Under the pieces are notes generated by a model. That model was not told where the DNA came from and did not search any database. It saw only the letters and a list, made by a program, of their open reading frames with translations. A stretch of DNA of 64,000 nt from Bacteroidia bacterium (GTDB lineage: Bacteria; Bacteroidota; Bacteroidia; SpSt-205): contig BPGW01000009.1 in assembly GCA_026003235.1 (NCBI GenBank), forward strand, positions 43,437 through 107,436, written 5' to 3'. This document shows positions 37,499-46,753 of this stretch, in pieces. Every line of letters starts with the position of its first letter. The first letter of the stretch is position 1. Both the position numbers and the translations under genes were made by a program.

Positions 37499-39220
37499 CT
37501 ATTGTTTTTGAGACAGGAGGGCTTTGAGCTGGGCGATGGCTTCAAGGTCACCGAGCTTTTGGCGGGCGGCCACTCGCGTGCGAGGCTCCACCACAGCCGG
37601 GGCACTCTCCGAGGCGGCTTCTTCGGCTTTTTTACGGCTTTTGCGAGCAGGCCGGTCCGTCACGCGCGCCAGCACAATGGTGCGGTTCTGCTCGTCCAGC
37701 TCCGTAACCTTGAAGAGGAGCGAGTCGCCTTCTTTCGGGACCTCACCTGAAGCCGACTTGAGGTAGTGCATAGGACAGAAACCCTCCACCCCAAAAGCCA
37801 GTTCTACCTGCGCTCCAGCCTCCGTAACCCGCGCCACGATGCCCTCGTGGAAAGTCTCCGGCCCAAAGACCGAGCGAATCATGTCCCATGGGTCCTCGGA
37901 GAGCTGTTTGTACCCTAACCGCAGCCGTTTGTTGGCGGGATCGATTTCCAAGACGACCACTTCTATCTCTTGGCCGCGTTCCAGCACTTCGGAGGGGTGC
38001 CGCACCCGGCGGATCCACGACAGATCCCGCACATTGATGAACCCTTCAATGCCCGGCTCCAGCTCAATAAAGGCCCCTATAGCCGTGTAATTGCGCACGA
38101 TGCCTTTGTGGGTAGAGCCGACCGGGTACTTTTCCGCCGCATGAAGCCAGGGGTCCGGCGAGAGCTGCTTCACACTGAGGGTAAGGCGCTGGCTTTCTGG
38201 CTCAAACTGAATGACTTTGGCCTTGATTTTATCCCCCACCTTGTAGTGCTTGGTCACCTCAATGGGGGTAGCGGACCAGGAGAGCTCAAAAACCGGGATA
38301 AGCCCTTCTATGCCGGGGATCACTTCCACAGTAAGGCCGTAGTCGGCCACCGCTACAATCGTACCTTCTACCACTTCTCTGACCTTGAGCCATTCGGGAG
38401 GCGCCTCCCAAGGATTAGGTTGGAGCTGTTTGATGCCCAGGGTAACCCGTTGGGTCTCGGTGTCGTAATCCAACACCACGACCTGGACTTTGTCGCCTAC
38501 TTTGTACAACTCTTCTGGGTGGGAGACTCGGCCCCACGACAGGTCGCTCACATGCACCAGCCCATCCATCACCCCGCCCAGGTCCACAAAGATCCCGAAC
38601 GAAGCCACATTCTTGACGGTACCTTCCAGCACTTGCCCCCGCTCAAGGACATTGAGAATACGCTCTTTTTGCCGCAAAAGCTCTTCTTCCAGGAGGGCCT
38701 TGTGGGACACTACGACATTGTGTTGGGCGGGGTTGATCTTCACCACCTTGAAGCGCATGCGCTTGCCGAGAAGCTCCTCGTACGATTCGGAGGAACGAAG
38801 CGGCTTTATATCCACTTGCGAACCCGGCAAAAACGCCTCTATCCCGCTAATATCTACCACGAAGCCGCCTTTGGTGCGTCGGCGAATAACCCCTTCAATG
38901 GGGGTATCGTTTTGGAGGGCTTCCTGGATCTGCTGCCAGGTGCGCAGCGAATGAGCCAGCCGCCGGGAAAGCCGAATCCCCCCTTCCCGAGCTTCCAGGC
39001 TTTCTACATACACCTCAATTTCCTGGCCCACGGTAGGGGGCTCTTCATCAGGACCCCACTCAGACAAGGGAATACGGCCCTCCGCTTTGTGGCCAATGGA
39101 GATAAGCACTTCGTTTTTGTCCACCGCCACGACACGGCCCTTTACAATGGCATTCTGGATGCGAGGAGGAGAGTACGCTTCGTAGAGTTGCTTGAGGTCG
39201 ACTTCGGAAGTAGCGCTCAT
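37499..39220 (-). CDS. rpsA: 30S ribosomal protein S1
   Basis: 573 residues with six S1 OB-fold repeats, each holding the K/R-G-x-V...G/A-F/Y-V-x-x...G pattern: about residues 30-95, 105-175, 195-265, 285-350, 370-440 and 455-530. The repeats are followed by a charged tail (PARKSRKKAEE). It brings mRNA to the 30S subunit, a central role in Bacteroidota, which rely little on Shine-Dalgarno pairing. Start: ATG at 39220, 7 nt after TACCTTTG; the longer frame from 39238 would extend past the promoter. tRNA-Val lies directly downstream. Confidence 0.97.
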   Translation of the reverse strand: MSATSEVDLKQLYEAYSPPRIQNAIVKGRVVAVDKNEVLISIGHKAEGRIPLSEWGPDEEPPTVGQEIEVYVESLEAREGGIRLSRRLAHSLRTWQQIQEALQNDTPIEGVIRRRTKGGFVVDISGIEAFLPGSQVDIKPLRSSESYEELLGKRMRFKVVKINPAQHNVVVSHKALLEEELLRQKERILNVLERGQVLEGTVKNVASFGIFVDLGGVMDGLVHVSDLSWGRVSHPEELYKVGDKVQVVVLDYDTETQRVTLGIKQLQPNPWEAPPEWLKVREVVEGTIVAVADYGLTVEVIPGIEGLIPVFELSWSATPIEVTKHYKVGDKIKAKVIQFEPESQRLTLSVKQLSPDPWLHAAEKYPVGSTHKGIVRNYTAIGAFIELEPGIEGFINVRDLSWIRRVRHPSEVLERGQEIEVVVLEIDPANKRLRLGYKQLSEDPWDMIRSVFGPETFHEGIVARVTEAGAQVELAFGVEGFCPMHYLKSASGEVPKEGDSLLFKVTELDEQNRTIVLARVTDRPARKSRKKAEEAASESAPAVVEPRTRVAARQKLGDLEAIAQLKALLSQKQ

Positions 39221-39227
39221 GTGGGCG

Positions 39228-39235
39228 CAAAGGTA
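39228..39235 (-). promoter_or_regulatory. -7 element TACCTTTG of rpsA
   Basis: Seven nt upstream of the ATG at 39220, just after the PhoD gene stop at 39242. Confidence 0.75.
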
Positions 39236-39241
39236 CAAAAC

Positions 39242-40954
39242 TTACGGCAGATACAGACGCAGGCCGTAGTAAGCCCCCTCCGCTTCGGCCCGCAAGAAGT
39301 AGGTACCTGGGGGCTGAGCGGGAAGGGCCAGCCTGGACTGTTTTTTCCAGTAGGCGGCCTCTGCGGGCGGAGACTCCCATACGACCTTCCCCGCCGCATC
39401 GTAGAGACGAAACAGCAAGCGAGGCGGCATTTGGTTGGGGCGAAACCAGCGGAGGCGGTACTCCCCTGCCCCTATGGGCACCAAGTCAAACATCAAGCCC
39501 AAGTTGGGTGTGGTGAGACGAGGCCACAGAGCCGGTGGAATCACCCGATCCGACGCCAGGAGGCGCATCTCCGCCAACACCCCCTTGCGTACACCCACCA
39601 GGCGGACCACCGCCGAATCCGGATAAAAGTCTACCAGCCCAAAGGCCGGCCGAAAGTCTTTGTGAGAAATCCCCTGCCCCCCCCGGTTGAAGACGCTAAT
39701 GCCCAGCATTTTGGCCAGGCGATAAGAGCGACTCTCGGTTTTGCCCGCTCCCCCTGTCATGAGCTCCGGAAGGCCCCCCATCGTACCGTCTTCCAGGGTG
39801 CCAATATGCGTATCTCCACTCACCACAAGCACGCCAGTCAGGCCCTTCTGCCAGCACCAGCTCAAAAGAGAGTCTTGATCGGCAGGATAACCCGCCCAAG
39901 TGTCAGCAATAAACCCCGCTATGAAAATGGACGGTACCTTATATAGGCCTGCAAATAAGCGCAAGGTCTGCTCCGGCAAAGTGAGTACACGCGTCACGAA
40001 AAGCTGGAGGTTGCGATTGTAGGTCACGCCAGACAGGATTACCTTCCACCGAGCGGTGCTGGTGGCCAAGGCCTGCAAAAGCCATTCTCGTTGCTTTTTG
40101 CCCAGAATGGAGTATTCCGGCTTGGGACGGAAGTAATAGCGTCCGAGTTCGCCCAGCTCAAATACGCGCATGGTAGCGGTGCGAGCGCTGCGGTTGTCCA
40201 GCAGGAAAAACTCTACATCCCCCCACCGAAAGCGCTGAAAAAGCCCTTCTGTGGAGTCTACCAGCGGATAATGAGGGAAAAACTTTTGGTAAGCCCGCAT
40301 GGCGTTTTCCCGGAGGACAGGCTCAAAAGGGTAGTCGCCCACCGGCAGTTTCAGGGTGCGGTATTGGGCCCGGTAATCTCGGCCTGTATTGTCGGCTACA
40401 TAGTCGTGGTCATCGTACATGTAAGCCCAGGCTGCGGCTTGAAACAAGGGTTGGATCGCGGGGTCTGCGTAGCGGGCCTGATAGAGCTGCACGAGCCTTT
40501 CCCACTTCTCGGGGAAAAAGTGGGCGCTGGGGGGAAAGTTGGGTTCGGTGGTGTCGGGATAACCCCAATCCCCCAAGTGCACCACAAGGTGGGGCTGATA
40601 AGAGGCGATAAGGCGGTAGAGGGCCTGCTGTTCCTTGAGCCGGCTGTCCAGTTGATTACAGGAGAGAAAGGCTACCCGCAAGGGGCTGACAGGGGGGGTT
40701 TGGAAGGCACCCGAAACGAGCTTTCCGCTGGAAAGCCGCACCTGATACACATAGCGGGTACCGGGGCTGAGGCTATCTACCCGCACGAGGATGGGCGGTT
40801 CTGCTACTTGGAAAGGGCGGCCGTTCCAGTGGGCCACCTGTAGCCAGGCGGCGGTATCCCAGATGGAGATGAGCGCCGAAGATTCGGTTACCCCCCCTAC
40901 GATGACCTGGGCCCAAGAAGCGGACCAGAGTGCAGCCAGGAAGGGGGCTCGCAT
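39242..40954 (-). CDS. PhoD-like secreted phosphatase/phosphodiesterase with T9SS-like tail
   Basis: 570 residues. Signal peptide MRAPFLAALWSASWAQ. Residues 20-105 are the N-terminal fibronectin-like PhoD domain. The metallophosphatase motifs follow: FLSCNQ, HLGDWGYPD, MYDDHDYVADN and VSGDTHIGT. The last 80 residues are beta-rich and end in TYFLRAEAEGAYYGLRLYLP, like a type A secretion tail. The ATG lies 5 nt from the mature 3' end of tRNA-Phe. No promoter element lies between them, so the gene is probably cotranscribed with the tRNA and its message freed when the tRNA 3' end is cut. The longer frame from 41017 reads through the tRNA and is not real. Confidence 0.88.
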   Translation of the reverse strand: MRAPFLAALWSASWAQVIVGGVTESSALISIWDTAAWLQVAHWNGRPFQVAEPPILVRVDSLSPGTRYVYQVRLSSGKLVSGAFQTPPVSPLRVAFLSCNQLDSRLKEQQALYRLIASYQPHLVVHLGDWGYPDTTEPNFPPSAHFFPEKWERLVQLYQARYADPAIQPLFQAAAWAYMYDDHDYVADNTGRDYRAQYRTLKLPVGDYPFEPVLRENAMRAYQKFFPHYPLVDSTEGLFQRFRWGDVEFFLLDNRSARTATMRVFELGELGRYYFRPKPEYSILGKKQREWLLQALATSTARWKVILSGVTYNRNLQLFVTRVLTLPEQTLRLFAGLYKVPSIFIAGFIADTWAGYPADQDSLLSWCWQKGLTGVLVVSGDTHIGTLEDGTMGGLPELMTGGAGKTESRSYRLAKMLGISVFNRGGQGISHKDFRPAFGLVDFYPDSAVVRLVGVRKGVLAEMRLLASDRVIPPALWPRLTTPNLGLMFDLVPIGAGEYRLRWFRPNQMPPRLLFRLYDAAGKVVWESPPAEAAYWKKQSRLALPAQPPGTYFLRAEAEGAYYGLRLYLP

Positions 40955-40959
40955 GAGCG

Positions 40960-41032
40960 TGGTGACGGGCGGACTCGAACCGCCGACCCCCAGATTTTCA
41001 GTCTGGTGCTCTACCAACTGAGCTACATCACC
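40960..41032 (-). tRNA. tRNA-Phe (GAA)
   Basis: 73 nt: acceptor GGTGATG/CGTCACC (one T-G pair), D-arm GCTC/GAGC, anticodon stem CCAGA/TCTGG around CTGAAAA (anticodon GAA), T-arm GGCGG/CCGCC with TTCGAGT, discriminator A. No CCA encoded. Promoter TACCTTTG lies 14 nt upstream (41047-41054). Confidence 0.95.
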
Positions 41033-41046
41033 TCAGTTCGGCCCTG

Positions 41047-41054
41047 CAAAGGTA
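41047..41054 (-). promoter_or_regulatory. -7 element TACCTTTG of tRNA-Phe (and PhoD gene)
   Basis: 14 nt upstream of the tRNA 5' end, giving a short precursor 5' end for RNase P. It is the nearest promoter for the phosphatase gene too. Confidence 0.7.
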
Positions 41055-41081
41055 CGCTTTTCCGGAGAAATTCAAGGGGTC

Positions 41082-42092
41082 TTACTGGGGCCGTAGATGG
41101 CGGGGCGAGAATGAATACAGGAAAGCCACCAGCACATCCCCCACCGCCTGCAGCGTGCTGCGGTCTATAACCTCCAGGGTATCCCGGACCGTGTGCCACT
41201 CAGGAAAGAAACCCCTGCCCGTAGGATCACGCTGGATGATGTTGACCATGGGGATCTTCCCTTGCGTGGCGAGGTAGTAGGGGTCGTCTATGATAGGCTC
41301 ACCCGGCAGAGGAGGAAAAAATCGTTCGTAACCCAGCCTTTGGGCCACCTCCCATAAGAGCTGGACTATGTGGGGAGCGTATTGGCGGCTGTAGCCTTCC
41401 TGCAGGAAGGTAGCCTGTCGCCCGCCTACCATGTCCAAGTGAATCCCCGCTTCATACGCCTGAGGCGGATAAGGAGCGGGGGCGCTTAGCCAGTATTGCG
41501 AGCCCAGGCAGAAAGAGTTTTCAACCCCCTCTCGGCCGAGGTCTTCTGCATCCCAGAAGATGAGGTCCACGGGGTAAGGTAAAGGGCGTTGAGAGAGGAG
41601 CCGGGCCAGTTCCAGAAGGACGGCTACGCCGCTGGCGCCGTCGTTGGCCCCGGGCACGGGCTGCTGAGCGGTAGCGGGGTCTTGGTCTGCCCAGGGCCGA
41701 GAATCCCAGTGCGCCGAAACCAGGAGGCGCCCCCGAGTCGTATCAGGCCCAAAAGAAGCGATGATATTGCGCACCGGCGTGCCCTTGTAAGTGCCTTTTT
41801 GCTCATACACCCGCGCTCCATAGCGCCGCAGCTGGGCCACAAGCCAGTCTCCGCAGGCCTGGTGGGCAGCCGTGCCCGGTATCCGGGGACCAAAACGCAA
41901 TTGCGCCTCAATAAAAGCGTATGCGCTATCGGCCGAGAACGAAGGCCTGTCCTGCGCAAGGCGCCAAGAAGGGGGCAGGGCGCTTTCGCGCGCCGAGGGC
42001 TCTGAAGTGCATCCAGCTACCCACAGCCACCCTACCAGATAAAGCCAGATACGGCTAACCCCGCAGGGAAACCTGTCACGCCAACCTTTCAT
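41082..42092 (-). CDS. M28-family metallopeptidase / glutaminyl cyclase-like lipoprotein
   Basis: 336 residues. The start ATG at 42092 overlaps the cysS stop as ATGA; ATG at 42107 would overlap more. The signal ends in the lipobox VAGC (Cys 28). The M28 zinc ligands are SAHWDSRP, GANDGASG, DAEDLG and EWHTVRDT. M28 enzymes include aminopeptidases and glutaminyl-peptide cyclases; the compact single-domain form and GANDGASG resemble both, so the substrate stays open. It should work in the periplasm or at the cell surface. Confidence 0.85.
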   Translation of the reverse strand: MKGWRDRFPCGVSRIWLYLVGWLWVAGCTSEPSARESALPPSWRLAQDRPSFSADSAYAFIEAQLRFGPRIPGTAAHQACGDWLVAQLRRYGARVYEQKGTYKGTPVRNIIASFGPDTTRGRLLVSAHWDSRPWADQDPATAQQPVPGANDGASGVAVLLELARLLSQRPLPYPVDLIFWDAEDLGREGVENSFCLGSQYWLSAPAPYPPQAYEAGIHLDMVGGRQATFLQEGYSRQYAPHIVQLLWEVAQRLGYERFFPPLPGEPIIDDPYYLATQGKIPMVNIIQRDPTGRGFFPEWHTVRDTLEVIDRSTLQAVGDVLVAFLYSFSPRHLRPQ

Positions 42093-43558
42093 TCGGCCCA
42101 CTCCCATAGGGTTTCGTCAGGAAAGTCAAGCAGCCGAACCCCCATTTCCTGCAGCCTGTCCCGAATAAGGTCAGCCAGGGCAAAATTCTTTTCCAGCCGT
42201 GCCTGCCGTCGCAAAGCCAGAAGGAGGTTCAGGGTTTGGTTCCACTTGGAGCGCTCCACCTGCAAGACAGGAAGCAGCCCCAGAATGTCTTGCAGCACTT
42301 CGCGCCAGGTTTGCTGGAAGAGGGCCAGATCGTCGGGCGTGAGAAAAGCTTCTTGCCGGCGCAAGCGAAGGATGAAGTCCACCTGTTCAAAAAAGAGGGC
42401 CAGCGCAGCGGCGGTATTGAGGTCATCGTCCAGCGCAGCAAAGACCTTTTCCCGCCAAGGGGCCACCGCCCATGTGGAATAGCTACCCGGCCGCACTTCC
42501 AAAAGGCGTTCGTAGGCGGTCATGAGCCGCAGGTACGCCCGATGAGCGGCCATTAGGGCTTCTTCTGAAAAGTCTACGGTACTCCGGTAGTGCGCTTGCA
42601 AAAACAGGAACCGCAAGGCCATGGGAGCATGCGGGCGCGAGAGCTTGGGGTGCTTGCCGGAAAAGACTTCCTGGAGGGTGATGAAGTTACCCAGGGACTT
42701 GCTCATTTTCTGGCCTTGGATGGTCACGAGGTTGTTGTGCACCCAGAAGCGAGCCTGGTTTTGGGCTTCAGGACCGAAGCAGGCGTGGGCTTGGGTGATT
42801 TCGGCCTCATGGTGAGGGAAAACCAAGTCCAGCCCACCCCCATGGATGTCAAAAGGCACGCCGAGGTAGTGGATGCTCATGGCCGAGCACTCAATGTGCC
42901 AGCCCGGATACCCCCGTCCCCAAGGAGAGTCCCACTGCATGAGATGGGAAGGTTCGGCGCGCTTCCATAGGGCAAAGTCGTAAGGGTGCCGTTTTTCGGC
43001 CTGGCCTTCCAGCTCGCGACTGCCAGCCAAAAGCTCTTCCACCTGACGCCCTGATAAAATCCCGTACGGGAAGTCTTGCCGATAGCGCTCCACATCCAAG
43101 TACACCGAACCGTTCACCACATAAGCATACCCCCGCTCAAGGATCCGCTCAATCATGGCGATCTGCTGAGGAATATGCCCTGTGGCGGTGGGTTCAATGG
43201 AGGGGCGCAGAACATTCAAAGCATCCATGGCCTGGTGATAGAGCGCTGTATACCGCTGCGCCACCTCAATGGGTTCAAGTTTCTCAAGGCGGGCTTTTTT
43301 GAGGATTTTGTCTTCGCCTTCGTCGGCGTCCCCCTCCAAGTGACCTACATCGGTGATATTGCGCACATAGCGCACCCGATACCCCAGAAAGCGCAGGTAG
43401 CGAAAAAGCACATCAAAGGTCACGGCAGCTCGGGCATGGCCGAGATGAGGCTCGCCGTACACGGTAGGCCCACACACGTACAGCCCTACATAGGGCGGAT
43501 TGAGCGGCACAAAAGGCTCCTTTTGACGAGAGAGGGTATTATACAGGTGGAGCGCCAC
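42089..43558 (-). CDS. cysS: Cysteine--tRNA ligase
   Basis: 489 residues of a class I synthetase: [19 protein letters not shown] with the HIGH box (HLGH), the zinc-site residues in [17 protein letters not shown] (KMSKS), and a C-terminal helical domain. The GTG at 43558 is chosen because TATCTTTG ends 4 nt upstream. The 93 residues that the open frame adds upstream have no similarity to CysRS and run through the divergent dus promoter. Start choice is supported by the protein beginning [11 protein letters not shown]. It leads an operon with the M28 lipoprotein gene. Confidence 0.97.
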   Translation of the reverse strand: MALHLYNTLSRQKEPFVPLNPPYVGLYVCGPTVYGEPHLGHARAAVTFDVLFRYLRFLGYRVRYVRNITDVGHLEGDADEGEDKILKKARLEKLEPIEVAQRYTALYHQAMDALNVLRPSIEPTATGHIPQQIAMIERILERGYAYVVNGSVYLDVERYRQDFPYGILSGRQVEELLAGSRELEGQAEKRHPYDFALWKRAEPSHLMQWDSPWGRGYPGWHIECSAMSIHYLGVPFDIHGGGLDLVFPHHEAEITQAHACFGPEAQNQARFWVHNNLVTIQGQKMSKSLGNFITLQEVFSGKHPKLSRPHAPMALRFLFLQAHYRSTVDFSEEALMAAHRAYLRLMTAYERLLEVRPGSYSTWAVAPWREKVFAALDDDLNTAAALALFFEQVDFILRLRRQEAFLTPDDLALFQQTWREVLQDILGLLPVLQVERSKWNQTLNLLLALRRQARLEKNFALADLIRDRLQEMGVRLLDFPDETLWEWAE

Positions 43559-43562
43559 GAGG

Positions 43563-43570
43563 CAAAGATA
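43563..43570 (-). promoter_or_regulatory. -7 element TATCTTTG of cysS
   Basis: Four nt before the GTG at 43558. It faces the dus element, 21 bp away. Confidence 0.75.
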
Positions 43571-43591
43571 CGGCCCAAGTTGCCTGGCCAG

Positions 43592-43599
43592 TATCTTTG
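43592..43599 (+). promoter_or_regulatory. -7 element TATCTTTG of dus
   Basis: Four nt before the ATG at 43604. Its sequence is identical to the cysS element on the other strand. Confidence 0.75.
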
Positions 43600-43603
43600 T
43601 AGG

Positions 43604-44614
43604 ATGCGCATTGGGAAGGTGAGCTGGCCCCCAGGGCCTGTCCCTCCGCTGTTTCTGGCCCCCATGGAAGACGTAACGGACGCGGCTTTCCGGCGCCTGT
43701 GCCGAGAAATGGGCGCAGACGCCACCGTTACCGAGTTCATCTCCAGCGAAGGGCTCATTCGTCACATTCAAAAAAGCTGGGCTAAGGCCCAATTTTTTGA
43801 GCAGGAGCGCCCGCTGGGTATACAAATCTTTGGGCACGATCTGGATTCTATGAGGCAGGCGGCCCGCCTAATCCAAGCCGTACAGCCGGATTGGCTTGAT
43901 ATCAACTACGGCTGCCCTGTCAGTAAGGTCGTTTGTAAAGGAGCCGGTGCGGGGATCTTGCGGGATGTGGACCGCATGGAGCTACTGACTCGGGCGATTG
44001 TGGAAGAGGTGGATCTGCCCGTCACGGTGAAAACTCGCCTGGGCTGGGACGCTCAGAGCATTCGGATCGTAGAGGTGGCCCACCGACTCCAGGCGGCTGG
44101 GATTCAGGCGCTGGCCGTGCATGCCCGCACCCGCGCCGACGGCTACGCAGGCCAAGCCCGCTGGGAATGGATCGGCCGCTTGACCCAAGACCCCAGCCTG
44201 CACATCCCCCTCATCGGAAACGGCGATATTTTCACCCCCGAAATAGCCTACCGATACTACCACACCTATCGTCCCCACGCCTTGATGATAGGACGAGCCG
44301 CCATAGGATACCCGTGGATCTTCCGAGAAATCCGCCACTACTTCCTTACAGGTACCCTTCTTAGCCCCCCTTCCCTGGAGGAGCGCATTGAAACGATCCG
44401 CAAGCACCTGGAGTACGGCCTGCGGTATCTGCCCCACCAGTCCCCAGAAAAAACCGTCCTTGAGCTACGCAAGCATTACAGCGGCTACTTCCGCAACTTG
44501 CCCCATGCCAAAGAAATGCGCCTCTCTCTCATGGAAGCCCGAACCCCCGACGAACTCCATAGGGCCTTGGATAGGCTCCTTCGCCGTGCCCGCAATGCAG
44601 CTACCCTCCCCTAA
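43604..44614 (+). CDS. tRNA-dihydrouridine synthase (Dus)
   Basis: 336 residues. The FMN-barrel motifs are present: FLAPMEDVTDAAFRRLC near residue 17, INYGCPVSKVVCKGAGAGIL with the catalytic Cys, VKTRLGWD, HARTRADGYAG, IGNGDIFTPE and LMIGRAAIGYPWIF. It reduces uridines in the D-loop of tRNA. It is the first gene of a two-gene unit with the MFS carrier, which starts inside its last 20 nt. Confidence 0.95.
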   Translation: MRIGKVSWPPGPVPPLFLAPMEDVTDAAFRRLCREMGADATVTEFISSEGLIRHIQKSWAKAQFFEQERPLGIQIFGHDLDSMRQAARLIQAVQPDWLDINYGCPVSKVVCKGAGAGILRDVDRMELLTRAIVEEVDLPVTVKTRLGWDAQSIRIVEVAHRLQAAGIQALAVHARTRADGYAGQARWEWIGRLTQDPSLHIPLIGNGDIFTPEIAYRYYHTYRPHALMIGRAAIGYPWIFREIRHYFLTGTLLSPPSLEERIETIRKHLEYGLRYLPHQSPEKTVLELRKHYSGYFRNLPHAKEMRLSLMEARTPDELHRALDRLLRRARNAATLP

Positions 44615-45803
44615 GAAGCCCCCTTGGCACATCTCCCTCGTGCTGGGCGTTACGACTTTCGTGCACTACCTGGACCGCAACACTTTAGCCCTGGCCCTAC
44701 CCCACCTTGCCGCTGAAAACCATTGGACCAACGCCGAAACCGGCTATTGGGGGCAGTACCTGCTGGGAGCTTTCTATCTCACCTTTGGGCTCTTTCAGCT
44801 ATGGCTCAGCCCTGTGGCCGAAAGATGGAACATCAAAGCCACGCTGGCGCTTTCCATCGCGGGCTTTTCTACAATTACGATGCTTTTTTACCCTTTGGGG
44901 GGGAGCTTGGTGGCGCTAATAGGCCTGAGGTTGCTCCTTGGAGCCGCCGAGAGCCTGCACATGCCCATGAATAGCGCCATTGTGAGCCGCACCTTTCCTC
45001 CCAAAGCCCTAAGCCGCGCCAACGCCCTTTATGTCGGCGGCATCCTCCTGGCCCTCCTCTTAGGCCCTCTCATCCTGGTGCCGCTCATAGAAAAAATAGG
45101 CTGGCGGTTGACCTTCGCTGTGTTGGGACTGGGAGGCCTGCTCTTGAGCTTACCCCTTGTCCTGCGCTTTATCCCTCCCCTGCCGCCCAGCCCTGAAAAA
45201 TCCCCCAGCTTCTCCTCTTGGGGTTTGGACCTTACGCTGGGGCTATACATCCTGGCCGGGAGTGCGAACGCTTTTTGCGTTTTCGGCCTGCTGAATTGGC
45301 TGCCCAGCTACCTAACCCGCAGCCAGGGCATACCGTTTGAGGAGCTATCTGGCCCCCTGGTAGCGGTCTTTTCAGGAAGCCTGGTGGGACTTTTCTGGTG
45401 GGCTTGGCTTGGCGATCGCACCGGCAAAAGGCTCTCTTGGGCTGCTGTGGGCCTCGGAGGGGCCGGCCTCTGCGTGAGCCTCATTGCCTTGCCGCTCTCC
45501 CCTACCGCCATCGTGGCAGCCCTCACCCTGGCGACCTTTCTCCAAAGCAGCTACAATGCCCAGGAGTTTGCCACCCTACAAACGCTCTACCCCCCTCACA
45601 CGACCGGCGCCGTGACAGGTAAATACAACGGCCTTACAGTCCTCCTGGGCGGGGTAGGCGGCTCTTTCATCCCCGGTTCCATCGTAGAGCGCACAGGAAG
45701 CTTCCAAGCAGGTCTGCTGAGCTTGGCGGCAGGGGCTTTTCTGGTGGCCCTTACCCTCTTATACCTGCGCTATCGCTTGCGGCGCCAAGGTCAGGCCCTA
45801 TAG
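44595..45803 (+). CDS. MFS transporter, anion:cation symporter-like
   Basis: 402 residues, twelve predicted membrane segments, with YLDRNTLALALPHLA in TM1, VAERWNIK as the loop 2-3 motif A remnant, and LGDRTGKRLSW in loop 8-9. The layout resembles sugar-acid and anion symporters of the ACS family, though the substrate is unknown. The ATG at 44595 overlaps dus by 20 nt. The gene converges on mdh with a 2-nt gap. Confidence 0.85.
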   Translation: MQLPSPKKPPWHISLVLGVTTFVHYLDRNTLALALPHLAAENHWTNAETGYWGQYLLGAFYLTFGLFQLWLSPVAERWNIKATLALSIAGFSTITMLFYPLGGSLVALIGLRLLLGAAESLHMPMNSAIVSRTFPPKALSRANALYVGGILLALLLGPLILVPLIEKIGWRLTFAVLGLGGLLLSLPLVLRFIPPLPPSPEKSPSFSSWGLDLTLGLYILAGSANAFCVFGLLNWLPSYLTRSQGIPFEELSGPLVAVFSGSLVGLFWWAWLGDRTGKRLSWAAVGLGGAGLCVSLIALPLSPTAIVAALTLATFLQSSYNAQEFATLQTLYPPHTTGAVTGKYNGLTVLLGGVGGSFIPGSIVERTGSFQAGLLSLAAGAFLVALTLLYLRYRLRRQGQAL

Positions 45804-45805
45804 CG

Positions 45806-46732
45806 TCAAAACTTGAGTACGGCATTCATGGAGCGCACCGCCTGCGCAGAAGCATGCAAGAGCTTCATTTCCTCTTCGTTGAGGGCAAGCTGAATGATTT
45901 CTTCTACGCCGTTGCGGCCCAGCTTGACCGGTACCCCAATGTAAATATCTTCCAGCCCATACTGGCCCTGGAGGTAAGCGCTGCAGGGAAGGATGCGCTT
46001 TTGGTCCAGGAGGATGGAGGCCACCATCTGCGCCACCGCTGTGCCAGGGGCATACCACGCCGACGTGCCCAGAAGCTTAGTCAGTTCCCCCCCTCCGAAT
46101 TTGGTGCGTTCAATGATGGCGTCGAGTTTGTCTTTGGAGAGAAGGTTTACGACGGGAATGCCGCCAATGGTGGTATAGCGGGGCAGCGGCACCATCGTAT
46201 CCCCATGCCCCCCTAAGAGCATAGCCTCAATGTCCTGTACCGAAGCCCTTAGCTCCTGGGCTAAAAAGTACCGATAGCGCGCCGTATCCAGCACCCCCGC
46301 CATGCCCACCACCCGCTGAGAAGGAAGCCGAGAAAGCTTATACGCATAATACGTCATCGTGTCCAGGGGATTGGTGACCACGACGAAGATCGCGTTAGGC
46401 GCATAAAAGACCGCCGGCTCTATGACAGATTTGATGATTTCAGCGTTTACATGCACCAGGTCGTCGCGGCTCATGCCTGGGCTGCGCGGCCGCCCCGACG
46501 TGATAACCACCACGTCCGAGTCAGCGATCGCTTTGTAATCGTTGGTCACCCCGCGCACCTGCGTATCAAACCCCAGCAAAGGCGAAGTCTGCGCAATATC
46601 CAGGGCTTTCCCTTCGGCCAGGCCGGGCTTGATATCCAGGAGCACCACTTCATGACAGTAGCCCGAACGGGCAATCACGTCGGCGGCGGTGGCGCCTACA
46701 TTGCCAGCGCCGATGATGGAAACCTTAGCCAT
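45806..46732 (-). CDS. mdh: Malate dehydrogenase
   Basis: 308 residues, LDH-like type. N-terminal NAD site SIIGAGNVGATAAD, the substrate arginines in SGRPRSPGMSRDDL, the VVVTNPLDTMTYYAYK strand, and catalytic His in GGHGDTMVPL. The first arginine loop has RPRSPGMSR rather than the LDH glutamine, which marks malate specificity. The ATG lies 4 nt after TACCTTTG. It works in the TCA cycle. No other cycle gene is near. Confidence 0.96.
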   Translation of the reverse strand: MAKVSIIGAGNVGATAADVIARSGYCHEVVLLDIKPGLAEGKALDIAQTSPLLGFDTQVRGVTNDYKAIADSDVVVITSGRPRSPGMSRDDLVHVNAEIIKSVIEPAVFYAPNAIFVVVTNPLDTMTYYAYKLSRLPSQRVVGMAGVLDTARYRYFLAQELRASVQDIEAMLLGGHGDTMVPLPRYTTIGGIPVVNLLSKDKLDAIIERTKFGGGELTKLLGTSAWYAPGTAVAQMVASILLDQKRILPCSAYLQGQYGLEDIYIGVPVKLGRNGVEEIIQLALNEEEMKLLHASAQAVRSMNAVLKF

Positions 46733-46736
46733 GCCG

Positions 46737-46744
46737 CAAAGGTA
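46737..46744 (-). promoter_or_regulatory. -7 element TACCTTTG of mdh
   Basis: Four nt before the ATG at 46732, 10 nt after the M61 peptidase stop at 46754. Confidence 0.75.
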
Positions 46745-46753
46745 AGGCCTCTT

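Noticed and set aside
37970..39946. A 658-codon open frame on the + strand across rpsA and the PhoD-like gene
   Set aside because: It is antisense to two well-supported genes, has no family motif and no promoter element, and its His/Arg/Gln-rich composition is what the reverse frame of GC-rich genes gives.
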